Below, one piece after another: positions 1 through 5,504 of a stretch of DNA of 7,449 nt (within the stretch, counting starts at the first letter, position 1; every line of letters starts with the position of its first letter). The position numbers and the translations under genes were made by a program. The notes below the pieces were generated by a model, which saw only the letters and a program-made list of their open reading frames with translations, was not told the DNA's origin and did not search any database. Source of the DNA: an uncultured Candidatus Competibacteraceae bacterium (GTDB lineage: Bacteria > Pseudomonadota > Gammaproteobacteria > Competibacterales > Competibacteraceae). The stretch lies in assembly GCA_937872125.1 (NCBI GenBank), contig CALMNY010000122.1:1-7449 (forward strand), read 5' to 3'.

Positions 1-637
1 GTACCGGGTGCTGGAAGCGCTGTCCACCCTGGCCTTCGACTATCCCCGGCGGGCGGACTACTTTCGCAAGGAACTGGAGAATTTCCTGCTGCTAACCCGG
101 GCGGAAGGCATTGATCCGCTCGCGCCGCGCGGTTCCTACGCCGGGGCGATGGGCTACGGCCAGTTCATGCCCAGCAGTTTCCGCTCCTACGCCGTAGACT
201 TCGACGGCGACGGTCACCGTGACCTGTGGCGCAATCCCCGCGACGCCATCGGCAGCGTGGCCAACTACTTCAAGCAGCATGGCTGGCGTACCGGCGAACC
301 GGTCGCCATTCCGGCCCAGGTCAGCGGCGCGGCCTGGCCGGCGCTGGTCAGTCGCAAGCTGGGCCGGCCCCAGTACAGCGTCGCCAGTCTCCAAGGCCGG
401 GGCGTCCGGCCCGAAGGGTCGGTCAGCGGTGGCCAAACGGCGATGCTGCTGGAACTGCAAGGCCGGGACGGGCCGGAATACTGGCTGGGGTTCGACAATT
501 TCTACGTCATTACCCGCTATAACCATAGTCAGTTGTACGCCATGGCGGTGTATCAACTGGCTCAGGAAATCCGCGAGCGTTACGAGCGGCCTTATGCCGG
601 CGCCCCCGTGCCGGAACGCGTGACTCGCAGCGATTGA
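1..637 (+). CDS. mltB: Membrane-bound lytic murein transglycosylase B (3' part)
   Basis: This is the C-terminal ~211 residues of an MltB/Slt35-type lytic transglycosylase; the first complete codon is at 2 and the gene begins before the window. The family cleaves the MurNAc-GlcNAc bond of peptidoglycan in the periplasm, leaving 1,6-anhydroMurNAc ends, usually from an outer-membrane lipoprotein anchor. Visible family signatures are FDYPRRADYF (35-64), GSYAGAMGYGQFMPSSF (131-181), an EF-hand-like loop DFDGDGHRDLW (197-229) and DAIGSVANYF (242-271), ending in YVITRYNHSQLYAMAVYQLA. The loop matches the calcium site of E. coli Slt35: Asp at 197, Asp (Ser in E. coli) at 203, Asp at 209, His at 215 and a later Asp at 242. 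The catalytic Glu, signal peptide and lipobox lie upstream and cannot be checked. With E. coli MltB at 361 residues, somewhat under 60% of the protein is present. It precedes rlpA by 77 nt, the usual order. Confidence 0.95.
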   Translation, partial: YRVLEALSTLAFDYPRRADYFRKELENFLLLTRAEGIDPLAPRGSYAGAMGYGQFMPSSFRSYAVDFDGDGHRDLWRNPRDAIGSVANYFKQHGWRTGEPVAIPAQVSGAAWPALVSRKLGRPQYSVASLQGRGVRPEGSVSGGQTAMLLELQGRDGPEYWLGFDNFYVITRYNHSQLYAMAVYQLAQEIRERYERPYAGAPVPERVTRSD

Positions 638-663
638 GTCATCCTGAAAATCCACAAAAACCG

Positions 664-698
664 CACCGCTTGGGCGTGTTCCCCGCACGCCCCCGGTG
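664..698 (+). other. Intercistronic stem-loop between mltB and rlpA
   Basis: A perfect 7-bp stem GGGCGTG/CACGCCC (672-678 with 686-692, loop 679-685) is extended by an outer 5-bp helix CACCG/CGGTG (664-668 with 694-698), separated by a 3-nt and a 1-nt bulge. It ends three bases before the rlpA Shine-Dalgarno sequence. No U-tract follows the stem directly (TTTTT comes at 710-714, after the SD), so it is not a typical intrinsic terminator. Inference: it may stabilise or process the mltB-rlpA transcript, or modulate rlpA translation. Confidence 0.45.
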
Positions 699-700
699 GC

Positions 701-709
701 AGGGAGGAG
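701..709 (+). promoter_or_regulatory. Strong ribosome binding site of rlpA
   Basis: AGGGAGGAG sits five bases before the ATG at 715. It decides the start. The reading frame is open back to a TTG at 634 that overlaps the mltB stop, but that start would put 27 extra residues ahead of a well-formed lipoprotein signal peptide and has no comparable SD. Confidence 0.8.
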
Positions 710-714
710 TTTTT

Positions 715-1962
715 ATGGCTAAATCTTCTTGGAGCCATACCTTGGTTTGGGTGTCGTTGGCGGGCGCGTTGGCCGGCTGTAGCACCGTTCCCGACAGCCA
801 GCGGCCAGCGAGTCCGCCGCTGGCCCTGGATGCCGCCACGACCGGCGAACCGGTGCCCCGGGCCGAACCGCCCAGCCGCACCGGCAATGCCGATACCTAT
901 GTGGTGTTCGGCCGACGCTACCGGGTCAAGGAGACCAGCGCCGGCTACCGGGAACGGGGCACCGCCTCCTGGTATGGCTGGGAATTTCATGGCCGCAAGA
1001 CCTCCAGCGGTCCGCCCTTCAACATGTTCGATCTGACCGCGGCCCACAAGAGCCTGCCGTTGCCCACTTACGTGCGGGTGACCAATTTGAATAATGGTCG
1101 CAGCACTGTGGTCAAAGTCACGGATCGCGGTCCCTTCGTCGGGACGCGGCTCATTGATTTGTCCTATGCCGCCGCTGACCGGCTGGGAATGCTGGGGCGC
1201 GGCACCGCCCCGGTGGAAGTGGTCGCGCTGGAGCCGTATCAGTTCCTGCCGAAACTGGCGGCCCGCCGCGCCGAACAGCGGGAACGGTTGGCCAGCCGCG
1301 CCGAGCGCGTCACGCCAAAGCCTGAAGCCACCGAGATTGCATTCGCCCAAGCCGCGCCCCTTCGACCTTCGGCGCAGGCGCCGGGCCTGCCGCCGGCCCG
1401 GGTGCTGGCCAGCCTGGAGCGGAATGCGCCCCCGGCCAAGCCGCCGGTGCGGCTGGCCCAGGCGGAGGAGCGGAATACGCCGAAAGTGGTGACGAAACCG
1501 GCCCCCGTGAAGCTGGCGCTGGCGGACGTGGAGCGAAGCGCGCCGAAGGTGGTGGCCAAACCGGTCATCACCAAGTCAGCGCCGCCGGTGGTGGCGAAAC
1601 CGGTCATCGCCAAACGGGCGCCGGCTGAAGAGCGTCATGCGTTAAAACCAGGGGCGAAGGCGCCGGTGCGGCTGGCGCTGGCAACCGTGGAACGCAGTGC
1701 GCCGCCCGCAGCGCCGAAGGCGGCGACCGTCAAACCAGCCCGGGTTGAAGACAACCACAATCCGGGACGGGCAGGCATTCGCCCGGCGGTGGCTGCGCCG
1801 GCGGCGAAGAGCCGGGAACCCTCAGCCAAACCTGTCGTTCCAGCCGCCAACACCGGCCGGACCGGCAAGCCGGTTTCACCGCGCCAGGCCAGCGAGCCCA
1901 AACCGACGACGGTTCGGCTGGCCAGCCTGAAGCTCAATCGGTCGCGCGGCGTCGTGGATTGA
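715..1962 (+). CDS. rlpA: RlpA-family septal-ring lytic transglycosylase lipoprotein, repeat-tailed
   Basis: This is a 415-residue lipoprotein. The signal peptide ends in the lipobox LAGC with Cys22. Ser at +2 does not fit the inner-membrane retention rule, so the outer membrane is expected. The double-psi beta-barrel domain spans about residues 80-172: GTASWYG (82-88), TAAHKSLPLPTYVRVTNL (from 108), VTDRGPF, IDLSYAAADRLG and VEVVAL (167-172). His111 and Asp137 align, with the same 26-residue spacing, with H131 and D157 of Pseudomonas aeruginosa RlpA, a lytic transglycosylase acting on glycans stripped of peptides. The position matching E120 there (11 residues before the His) is Pro100 in SSGPPFNMF instead of the usual SGExFD. 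After residue ~176 there is no recognisable SPOR domain but ~235 residues of Ala/Pro/Lys/Arg-rich low-complexity sequence with repeats. The start is set by the SD at 701-709. The family call is secure; enzymatic activity is uncertain. Confidence 0.93.
   Translation: MAKSSWSHTLVWVSLAGALAGCSTVPDSQRPASPPLALDAATTGEPVPRAEPPSRTGNADTYVVFGRRYRVKETSAGYRERGTASWYGWEFHGRKTSSGPPFNMFDLTAAHKSLPLPTYVRVTNLNNGRSTVVKVTDRGPFVGTRLIDLSYAAADRLGMLGRGTAPVEVVALEPYQFLPKLAARRAEQRERLASRAERVTPKPEATEIAFAQAAPLRPSAQAPGLPPARVLASLERNAPPAKPPVRLAQAEERNTPKVVTKPAPVKLALADVERSAPKVVAKPVITKSAPPVVAKPVIAKRAPAEERHALKPGAKAPVRLALATVERSAPPAAPKAATVKPARVEDNHNPGRAGIRPAVAAPAAKSREPSAKPVVPAANTGRTGKPVSPRQASEPKPTTVRLASLKLNRSRGVVD
1399..1704 (+). 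repeat. Degenerate in-frame repeats in the RlpA tail
   Basis: A unit of roughly 15-21 residues, (P)-V-(R/K)-L-A-x-A-x-x-E-R-x-(A/T)-P followed by a Lys/Pro spacer, recurs in frame. ER-x-A/T-P cores include LERNAP (1414-1431), EERNTP (1465-1482), VERSAP (1528-1545) and VERSAP (1687-1704), with a weaker EERHAL at 1627-1644. A VRLAS echo occurs at 1912-1926. A nested duplication VVAKPVI(T/A)K lies at 1549-1575 and 1588-1614, 39 nt apart. The spacing varies, so this is an old, diverged repeat rather than a recent tandem expansion. Confidence 0.75.
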
Positions 1963-1995
1963 CGCAGAGCCACACCATTCAGCCCTTCACCGCAG

Positions 1996-2018
1996 CCCTC
2001 CCCTGCAAGAGGGGAGGG
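1996..2018 (+). other. Perfect inverted repeat downstream of rlpA
   Basis: CCCTCCCCT (1996-2004) and AGGGGAGGG (2010-2018) form a perfect 9-bp stem with loop GCAAG. The bases after it (AGTCTTACGG) are not a U-tract, so alone it is a poor terminator. Pyrimidine/purine palindromes of this style occur as dispersed intergenic (REP-like) elements in many proteobacteria. Whether this one is repeated in its genome cannot be seen here. It could protect the 3' end of the rlpA mRNA. Confidence 0.5.
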
Positions 2019-2024
2019 AGTCTT

Positions 2025-2045
2025 ACGGCCCGGCCGTTTGTTTTT
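2025..2045 (+). terminator. Probable Rho-independent terminator after rlpA
   Basis: A compact GC-rich stem ACGGC/GCCGT (2025-2029 with 2033-2037, 3-nt loop) is followed at once by TTGTTTTT (2038-2045). It lies 62 nt after the rlpA stop and 7 nt after the inverted repeat at 1996-2018. The stem is short (5 bp), so termination may be partial. Confidence 0.5.
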
Positions 2046-2067
2046 CAGCCGAACTTCTCGCTAGAAT
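2038..2067 (+). promoter_or_regulatory. Candidate sigma70-type promoter of dacA
   Basis: TAGAAT (2062-2067, 5 of 6 to TATAAT) lies 18 nt after TTGTTT (2038-2043, only the TTG matching TTGACA). Transcription would begin near 2074, giving a ~35-nt leader to dacA. The -35 element would coincide with the U-tract of the preceding terminator. The -10 is good and the -35 weak, so the call is moderate. Confidence 0.4.
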
Positions 2068-2107
2068 CCCCGCTAACGAATTTGCTACCCCGGAAGATCG
2101 CCGCGAC

Positions 2108-3277
2108 ATGCCGTATTCAACTGTAGTCCGCACCCTGTTGTTATCGTTTCTCGTCTTCGCGCTGCTGACGCTGACCTGGACCACCGCCCAGGCCGAACCC
2201 ATCCCGCCGCTCTCGCCGTTGCCGGTGCGCGGCTACATTCTGGTGGATCACCAGAGCGGCAACGTGCTGGCGGAGGTGAAGAGCGACGAGCGGATGGAAC
2301 CGGCCAGCATCACCAAGCTGATGACCGCCTATGTCGTCTACAAGGCGCTGAAATCAGGAAAAATTCATCTGAACGATCAGGTCACCATCAGTGAAAAAGC
2401 CTGGCGCACATCCGGCTCCAAGATGTTCATCAAGCTCGGAACCCAGGTGTCGGTGGACGACCTGTTGCGGGGCATGGTGGTGCAGTCCGGCAATGACGCC
2501 ACCGTGGCGCTGGCCGAACATGTGGCTGGTTCCGAGGAAACCTTCGCCAAGCTGATGAACCAGGAGGCGGAACGGCTGGGGCTGAAAAACAGCCATTTCA
2601 CCAACGCGCCGGGGATGCCCGATCCCAACCACTATATGTCCGCCCGCGACATTGCCACCCTGGCCCGCGCGCTGATCCGCGATTTTCCCGACCAGTATCC
2701 GCGTTATGCTGAGCGCAGCTTCAAGTACAACAATATCGAACAGCAAAATCGTAATCGCCTGTTGCTGACTGATCCATCGGTAGATGGGGTCAAGACCGGC
2801 CACACCGAATCAGCAGGCTACTGTCTGGTGTCGTCGGCCAAGCGCAACGACACCCGGCTGATCGGCGTGGTGCTGGGCGCCCAGAAAGAGAAGGATCGCT
2901 TTTCGGCCAGCAAGACGCTGCTCGACTACGGCTTCAGCTTTTTCGAAAGCCGCAAGCTGCACGACGCCAACACGCCAGTCATCACCACCCGGATTTGGAA
3001 GGGCCAGGAGAATGAATTGCCGCTCGGCGTAGTTCATCCGCTGTACGTGACTGTGCCCAAGGGCCAGGCCGCCCAGGTCAGCACCACGACTACGGTTCAG
3101 CCGACCATCATCGCGCCGGTGCAGAAGGATCAGCCGCTGGGCGAGATCGTGGTCAAGCTGGGTGATCAGGAAGTCAGCAAAACCCCGCTGGTCGCGTTGC
3201 AAGACGTACCGGAGAGCGGCTGGTTCGGGCGGATGATTGATGCCATCCTGCTGTTTTTCCATTCCCTGTTCAGTTGA
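2108..3277 (+). CDS. dacA: D-alanyl-D-alanine carboxypeptidase, PBP5/6 type
   Basis: This 389-residue low-molecular-weight penicillin-binding protein removes the terminal D-Ala from peptidoglycan pentapeptides in the periplasm. A Sec signal peptide has a hydrophobic core at residues 9-24 and a probable cleavage site AQA|E after residue 29. The three active-site motifs are intact: S67-I-T-K70 (nucleophile Ser67), S127-G-N129 and K229-T-G231 (in VDGVKTGHTESAGY). The SxxK-SxN interval is 6 residues shorter than in E. coli PBP5 because the loop after the first motif is shorter (WRTSGSKMF). A PBP5 C-terminal beta domain follows (about 290-365). The protein ends in an amphipathic helix, WFGRMIDAILLFFHSLFS, expected to anchor it to the outer face of the inner membrane. 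The SD is GGAAG at 2092-2096, 11 nt from the ATG and rather distant. The gene is called dacA or dacC in relatives; the exact paralogue name is a matter of convention. Confidence 0.96.
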   Translation: MPYSTVVRTLLLSFLVFALLTLTWTTAQAEPIPPLSPLPVRGYILVDHQSGNVLAEVKSDERMEPASITKLMTAYVVYKALKSGKIHLNDQVTISEKAWRTSGSKMFIKLGTQVSVDDLLRGMVVQSGNDATVALAEHVAGSEETFAKLMNQEAERLGLKNSHFTNAPGMPDPNHYMSARDIATLARALIRDFPDQYPRYAERSFKYNNIEQQNRNRLLLTDPSVDGVKTGHTESAGYCLVSSAKRNDTRLIGVVLGAQKEKDRFSASKTLLDYGFSFFESRKLHDANTPVITTRIWKGQENELPLGVVHPLYVTVPKGQAAQVSTTTTVQPTIIAPVQKDQPLGEIVVKLGDQEVSKTPLVALQDVPESGWFGRMIDAILLFFHSLFS

Positions 3278-3304
3278 AGTCGGGAATCGTCGCAGGCCGC
3301 CGCC

Positions 3305-3568
3305 ATGAATGGTGAATCGCCGTTGCAGTTCCCCTGCGCTTTTCCTATCAAGGTTATGGGCGTTGGCGATCCCGGGTTTCAGATGTTGGTGGTGGAACTG
3401 GTGCGCCAGCACGCGCCTGATCTGGATGAAACGCAGGTGCGGGTGCGGGACAGCCGCGCCGGGCGTTACCAGTCGGTGACGGTGACGGTGAACGCCCGCG
3501 ACCGTGCGCAATTGGACGCCATCTATCAGGACCTCAGCGGCCATCCGCACATCAAGCTGGTGTTGTGA
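3305..3568 (+). CDS. ybeD: YbeD family (DUF493/UPF0250) conserved protein
   Basis: This 87-residue protein has exactly the length of E. coli YbeD. It shares FPxxFxxKVMG (FPCAFPIKVMG, residues 9-19), VVELVRQHAP in the first helix, the strand pair YQSVTVTVNA, and a C-terminal Lxx-HPHIKLVL resembling the E. coli ending. The family has a small alpha/beta fold likened to ACT-type regulatory domains. Its biochemical role is not established, and its frequent place between dacA and lipB has prompted suggestions of a link to lipoate or cell-wall metabolism. It starts 27 nt after dacA with a weak SD (AGG at 3294-3296, 8 nt spacing) and ends 9 nt before lipB, so cotranscription is likely. No signal peptide or membrane segment is seen; it should be cytoplasmic. 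Confidence 0.92.
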   Translation: MNGESPLQFPCAFPIKVMGVGDPGFQMLVVELVRQHAPDLDETQVRVRDSRAGRYQSVTVTVNARDRAQLDAIYQDLSGHPHIKLVL

Positions 3569-3577
3569 TTCGGGGCC

Positions 3578-4249
3578 ATGGTCGCGCCCGCTTCGCCGCC
3601 CGAACTCTTGTTATTCCGCCGCCTGGGCCGCTGGGACTACAGTCCGGTGTTTGAGGCGATGCGGGCGTTCACCGAGGCCCGCGCGGCCGATACGCTGGAC
3701 GAATTGTGGTCGGTGGAACATCCGCCGGTGTTTACCCAGGGGCTGGCCGGCAAGGCGGAACATCTGCTGGCGCCCGGCGAGATTCCGGTGGTGCAGGTAG
3801 ATCGCGGCGGCCAGGTCACCTATCACGGGCCGGGCCAGGTGGTGGTGTACTGTCTGCTCGACGTGCGGCGGCTGGGTCTCAGCGTGCGGGGATTGGTGAC
3901 AGCGCTGGAGCAGTCGGTGATCGAGTTGCTGGCCGCGCATGGCGTCGCCGCTCACGCCCGCCCGGATGCGCCCGGCGTGTACGTTGAAGACGCCAAGGTG
4001 GCTTCGCTGGGGCTGCGGCTGCGCCAGGGCCGCTCCTATCACGGCCTGAGCCTCAACGTGGCGATGAATCTGGAGCCGTTCACCCGCATCAATCCCTGTG
4101 GTTATCCCGGCCTGCGGGTCACCCAGTTGCGCGAACTCGGTATTGATCTGAGCCTGGACGCCGCCGCCGAGGAATTGCTGCTGCATTTGGGTCGCCAACT
4201 CGGCTACCGTCGCTTTGACCACGCCGAGGGCTTGCCCGTCCCGTTCTGA
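3578..4249 (+). CDS. lipB: Octanoyl-[ACP]:protein N-octanoyltransferase (lipoyl(octanoyl) transferase)
   Basis: This 223-residue LipB moves the octanoyl chain from acyl carrier protein to the lipoyl-domain lysine of E2 subunits and GcvH, the first step of de novo protein lipoylation in the cytoplasm. Family motifs are all present: HPPVFTQG (48-55), the [12 protein letters not shown] block (76-87), the catalytic Lys140 in AKVASLG and the acyl-thioester Cys174 in NPCGYPG. HGLSLNV (155-161) and VTQLRELG near the C-terminus are also typical. Length is normal. The ATG lies 9 nt after the ybeD stop, with only a G-run (3572-3575) two bases ahead of the start, so translation may depend on coupling to ybeD. 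Its partner lipA follows after 89 nt. Confidence 0.97.
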   Translation: MVAPASPPELLLFRRLGRWDYSPVFEAMRAFTEARAADTLDELWSVEHPPVFTQGLAGKAEHLLAPGEIPVVQVDRGGQVTYHGPGQVVVYCLLDVRRLGLSVRGLVTALEQSVIELLAAHGVAAHARPDAPGVYVEDAKVASLGLRLRQGRSYHGLSLNVAMNLEPFTRINPCGYPGLRVTQLRELGIDLSLDAAAEELLLHLGRQLGYRRFDHAEGLPVPF

Positions 4250-4266
4250 GCGCCGCGCCCCGGCGC
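4250..4266 (+). other. Short hairpin just after the lipB stop
   Basis: GCGCCG (4250-4255) and CGGCGC (4261-4266) form a 6-bp all-GC stem with loop CGCCC, beginning on the base after the lipB TGA. No T-run follows, so it is unlikely to terminate by itself. It may mark an mRNA processing or pausing site between lipB and lipA. Chance pairing is possible in GC-rich DNA. I see no clear promoter in the rest of the 89-nt gap. Confidence 0.3.
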
Positions 4267-4338
4267 AGGGATGAATTTCGCGGCATTATCCGCTGTCCAA
4301 TTCGGCTATTCGTCATCGCCCTCACCCAGGAACCGCCC

Positions 4339-5337
4339 ATGTCCGATTCCCCCGTTTCCGATCCTCCCGCCGCGCCGCCGCCGAAAACCGCTCCCCAGCC
4401 GGGCGAGAAACTGCGCGGCGCCGATAAGGTCGCCCGCATCCCGGTCAAGATCGCGCCGACCGATCCCAAACAGCGGTTGCGCAAGCCGGCCTGGATTCGC
4501 GCCCCCTTTCCCGGCACGCCGGAAGTCCTGCGGCTCAAGCAGATTCTGCGCGACAATCACTTGCACACAGTCTGTGAAGAAGCCAGTTGCCCCAATCTGG
4601 GCGAATGCTTCGGCCATGGCACCGCCACCTTCATGATCATGGGGGCCATCTGCACCCGGCGCTGTCCGTTCTGCGATGTCGGCCATGGCCGGCCCAATCC
4701 GCTCGATCCCGAAGAACCGGAAAATCTGGCCCGCACCGTGGCGGCGATGGGTTTGAAGTACGTCGTCATTACCTCGGTAGACCGCGATGATCTGCGCGAC
4801 GGCGGCGCGGCTCATTTTGCGGCCTGCATCCGGGCGGTGCGCGCCGCGCGGCCCGGCATCGCTATCGAAACCCTGACGCCTGACTTTCGCGGCCGGATGG
4901 ACCTGGCGCTGGAGATTCTGGAACAGGAGCCGCCGGACGTATTCAACCACAATCTGGAAACCGTGCCGCGCCTGTACCGCCAGTCCCGACCCGGCGCGGA
5001 TTATGAATACTCGCTGACTCTGCTGAAGCGATTCAAGGAACGCCAGCCGCGCATTCCGACCAAGTCAGGTTTGATGCTGGGGCTGGGGGAGACGACGGCG
5101 GAAATCGAAGCAGTCATGCGCGATTTGCGCGCCCATGACGTGGAGATGCTGACGCTCGGCCAGTACTTGCAACCCAGCGTTCATCACCTGCCGGTGGATC
5201 GTTATGCACCGCCGGAAGAGTTCGAACATCTGCGCGAATTGGGAGAGGCCATGGGTTTCACTCACGTCGCTTCCGCGCCGTTGGTCCGCTCGTCCTATCA
5301 TGCCGACGCCCAGGCCCGGGGCGCTGGAGTGGCGTAG
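4339..5337 (+). CDS. lipA: Lipoyl synthase, radical SAM [4Fe-4S] enzyme
   Basis: This 332-residue LipA inserts two sulfurs into the protein-bound octanoyl group made by LipB, consuming S-adenosylmethionine and its auxiliary cluster. The auxiliary-cluster motif CX4CX5C is Cys79, Cys84, Cys90 ([12 protein letters not shown]). The radical-SAM motif CX3CX2C is Cys105, Cys109, Cys112 (CTRRCPFC). All six are offset by exactly 11 from E. coli LipA. The C-terminal RSSYHAD (317-323) carries the serine known to ligate the auxiliary cluster. Other family blocks are [43 protein letters not shown] and [10 protein letters not shown]. The extra N-terminal residues are Pro-rich (about 5-21, [13 protein letters not shown]), probably disordered. 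AGGA at 4328-4331, 7 nt before the ATG, supports this start. Confidence 0.98.
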   Translation: MSDSPVSDPPAAPPPKTAPQPGEKLRGADKVARIPVKIAPTDPKQRLRKPAWIRAPFPGTPEVLRLKQILRDNHLHTVCEEASCPNLGECFGHGTATFMIMGAICTRRCPFCDVGHGRPNPLDPEEPENLARTVAAMGLKYVVITSVDRDDLRDGGAAHFAACIRAVRAARPGIAIETLTPDFRGRMDLALEILEQEPPDVFNHNLETVPRLYRQSRPGADYEYSLTLLKRFKERQPRIPTKSGLMLGLGETTAEIEAVMRDLRAHDVEMLTLGQYLQPSVHHLPVDRYAPPEEFEHLRELGEAMGFTHVASAPLVRSSYHADAQARGAGVA

Positions 5338-5348
5338 CGTGGCGTCGC
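5329..5348 (+). repeat. 10-bp tandem direct repeat over the lipA stop codon
   Basis: GTGGCGTAGC (5329-5338) is followed directly by GTGGCGTCGC (5339-5348), 9 of 10 identical. The first copy contains the lipA TAG; the second has TCG at that position. It looks like a small slippage duplication and may have no function. Confidence 0.5.
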
Positions 5349-5356
5349 GGCGCTGC

Positions 5357-5375
5357 AACCTTCGGCGGTTTTTTT
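5357..5375 (+). terminator. Possible Rho-independent terminator after lipA
   Basis: A run of seven T (5369-5375), striking in such GC-rich DNA, follows a weak stem AACC/GGTT (5357-5360 with 5367-5370, loop TTCGGC); a C(TTCG)G tetraloop fold is an alternative. It lies 20 nt after the lipA stop and just upstream of the clpS promoter candidate. The position and T-tract argue for a terminator; the short stem argues against an efficient one. Confidence 0.4.
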
Positions 5376-5390
5376 CCACCCGGTCCGCCC

Positions 5391-5418
5391 TTGAGGAAAC
5401 TTGCGGGGCGCGTATTAT
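5391..5418 (+). promoter_or_regulatory. Likely sigma70-type promoter of clpS-clpA
   Basis: TTGAGG (5391-5396, 4 of 6 to TTGACA) and TATTAT (5413-5418, 5 of 6 to TATAAT) are 16 nt apart. They lie in the only sizeable gap before clpS. Transcription would begin near 5425, leaving an ~80-nt leader. No heat-shock sigma32-type -10 (CCCCAT-like) is evident at this spot. Confidence 0.55.
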
Positions 5419-5424
5419 CTAAGT

Positions 5425-5504
5425 AAGGCGACGCCGCCCCGGCGCACCATCGCCGAATATTCAATCCCTTCACCCTCTCTTTCCGCAGACGCCTAAGCAA
5501 CGCC
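5425..5504 (+). promoter_or_regulatory. clpS 5' leader with hairpin and pyrimidine tract, no clear SD
   Basis: The leader holds a 5-bp GC hairpin CGCCG/CGGCG (5432-5436 with 5440-5444, loop CCC) and then a pyrimidine-rich stretch at 5461-5484 (only two A among 24 bases). The last 18 bases before the ATG contain no recognisable Shine-Dalgarno sequence. No known riboswitch class is recognised. Initiation may rely on the unstructured pyrimidine tract, for instance through ribosomal protein S1, but that is inference. Confidence 0.35.

Noticed and set aside
634..714. Upstream TTG start for rlpA overlapping the mltB stop
   Set aside because: It would add 27 hydrophilic residues before a complete lipoprotein signal peptide, while the ATG at 715 has a strong SD at good spacing.
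592..1350. A 252-codon open frame on the minus strand across the mltB-rlpA junction
   Set aside because: It runs antisense to two clearly homologous genes. Long antisense frames are expected in GC-rich coding DNA, and its translation shows no recognisable motif or SD.
2810..3550. A 246-codon minus-strand open frame over the end of dacA and ybeD
   Set aside because: It is antisense to intact PBP5 and YbeD sequences, and its His/Arg-rich composition is typical of a shadow frame.
4271..4636. ATG-initiated + strand frame beginning in the lipB-lipA gap
   Set aside because: It is out of frame with lipA and mostly overlaps it. Its Pro/Arg/Ser-rich translation is a frame-shifted reading of LipA.
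4306..4950. A 214-codon minus-strand frame over the start of lipA
   Set aside because: It covers the conserved LipA iron-sulfur motifs in antisense and has no identifiable product.
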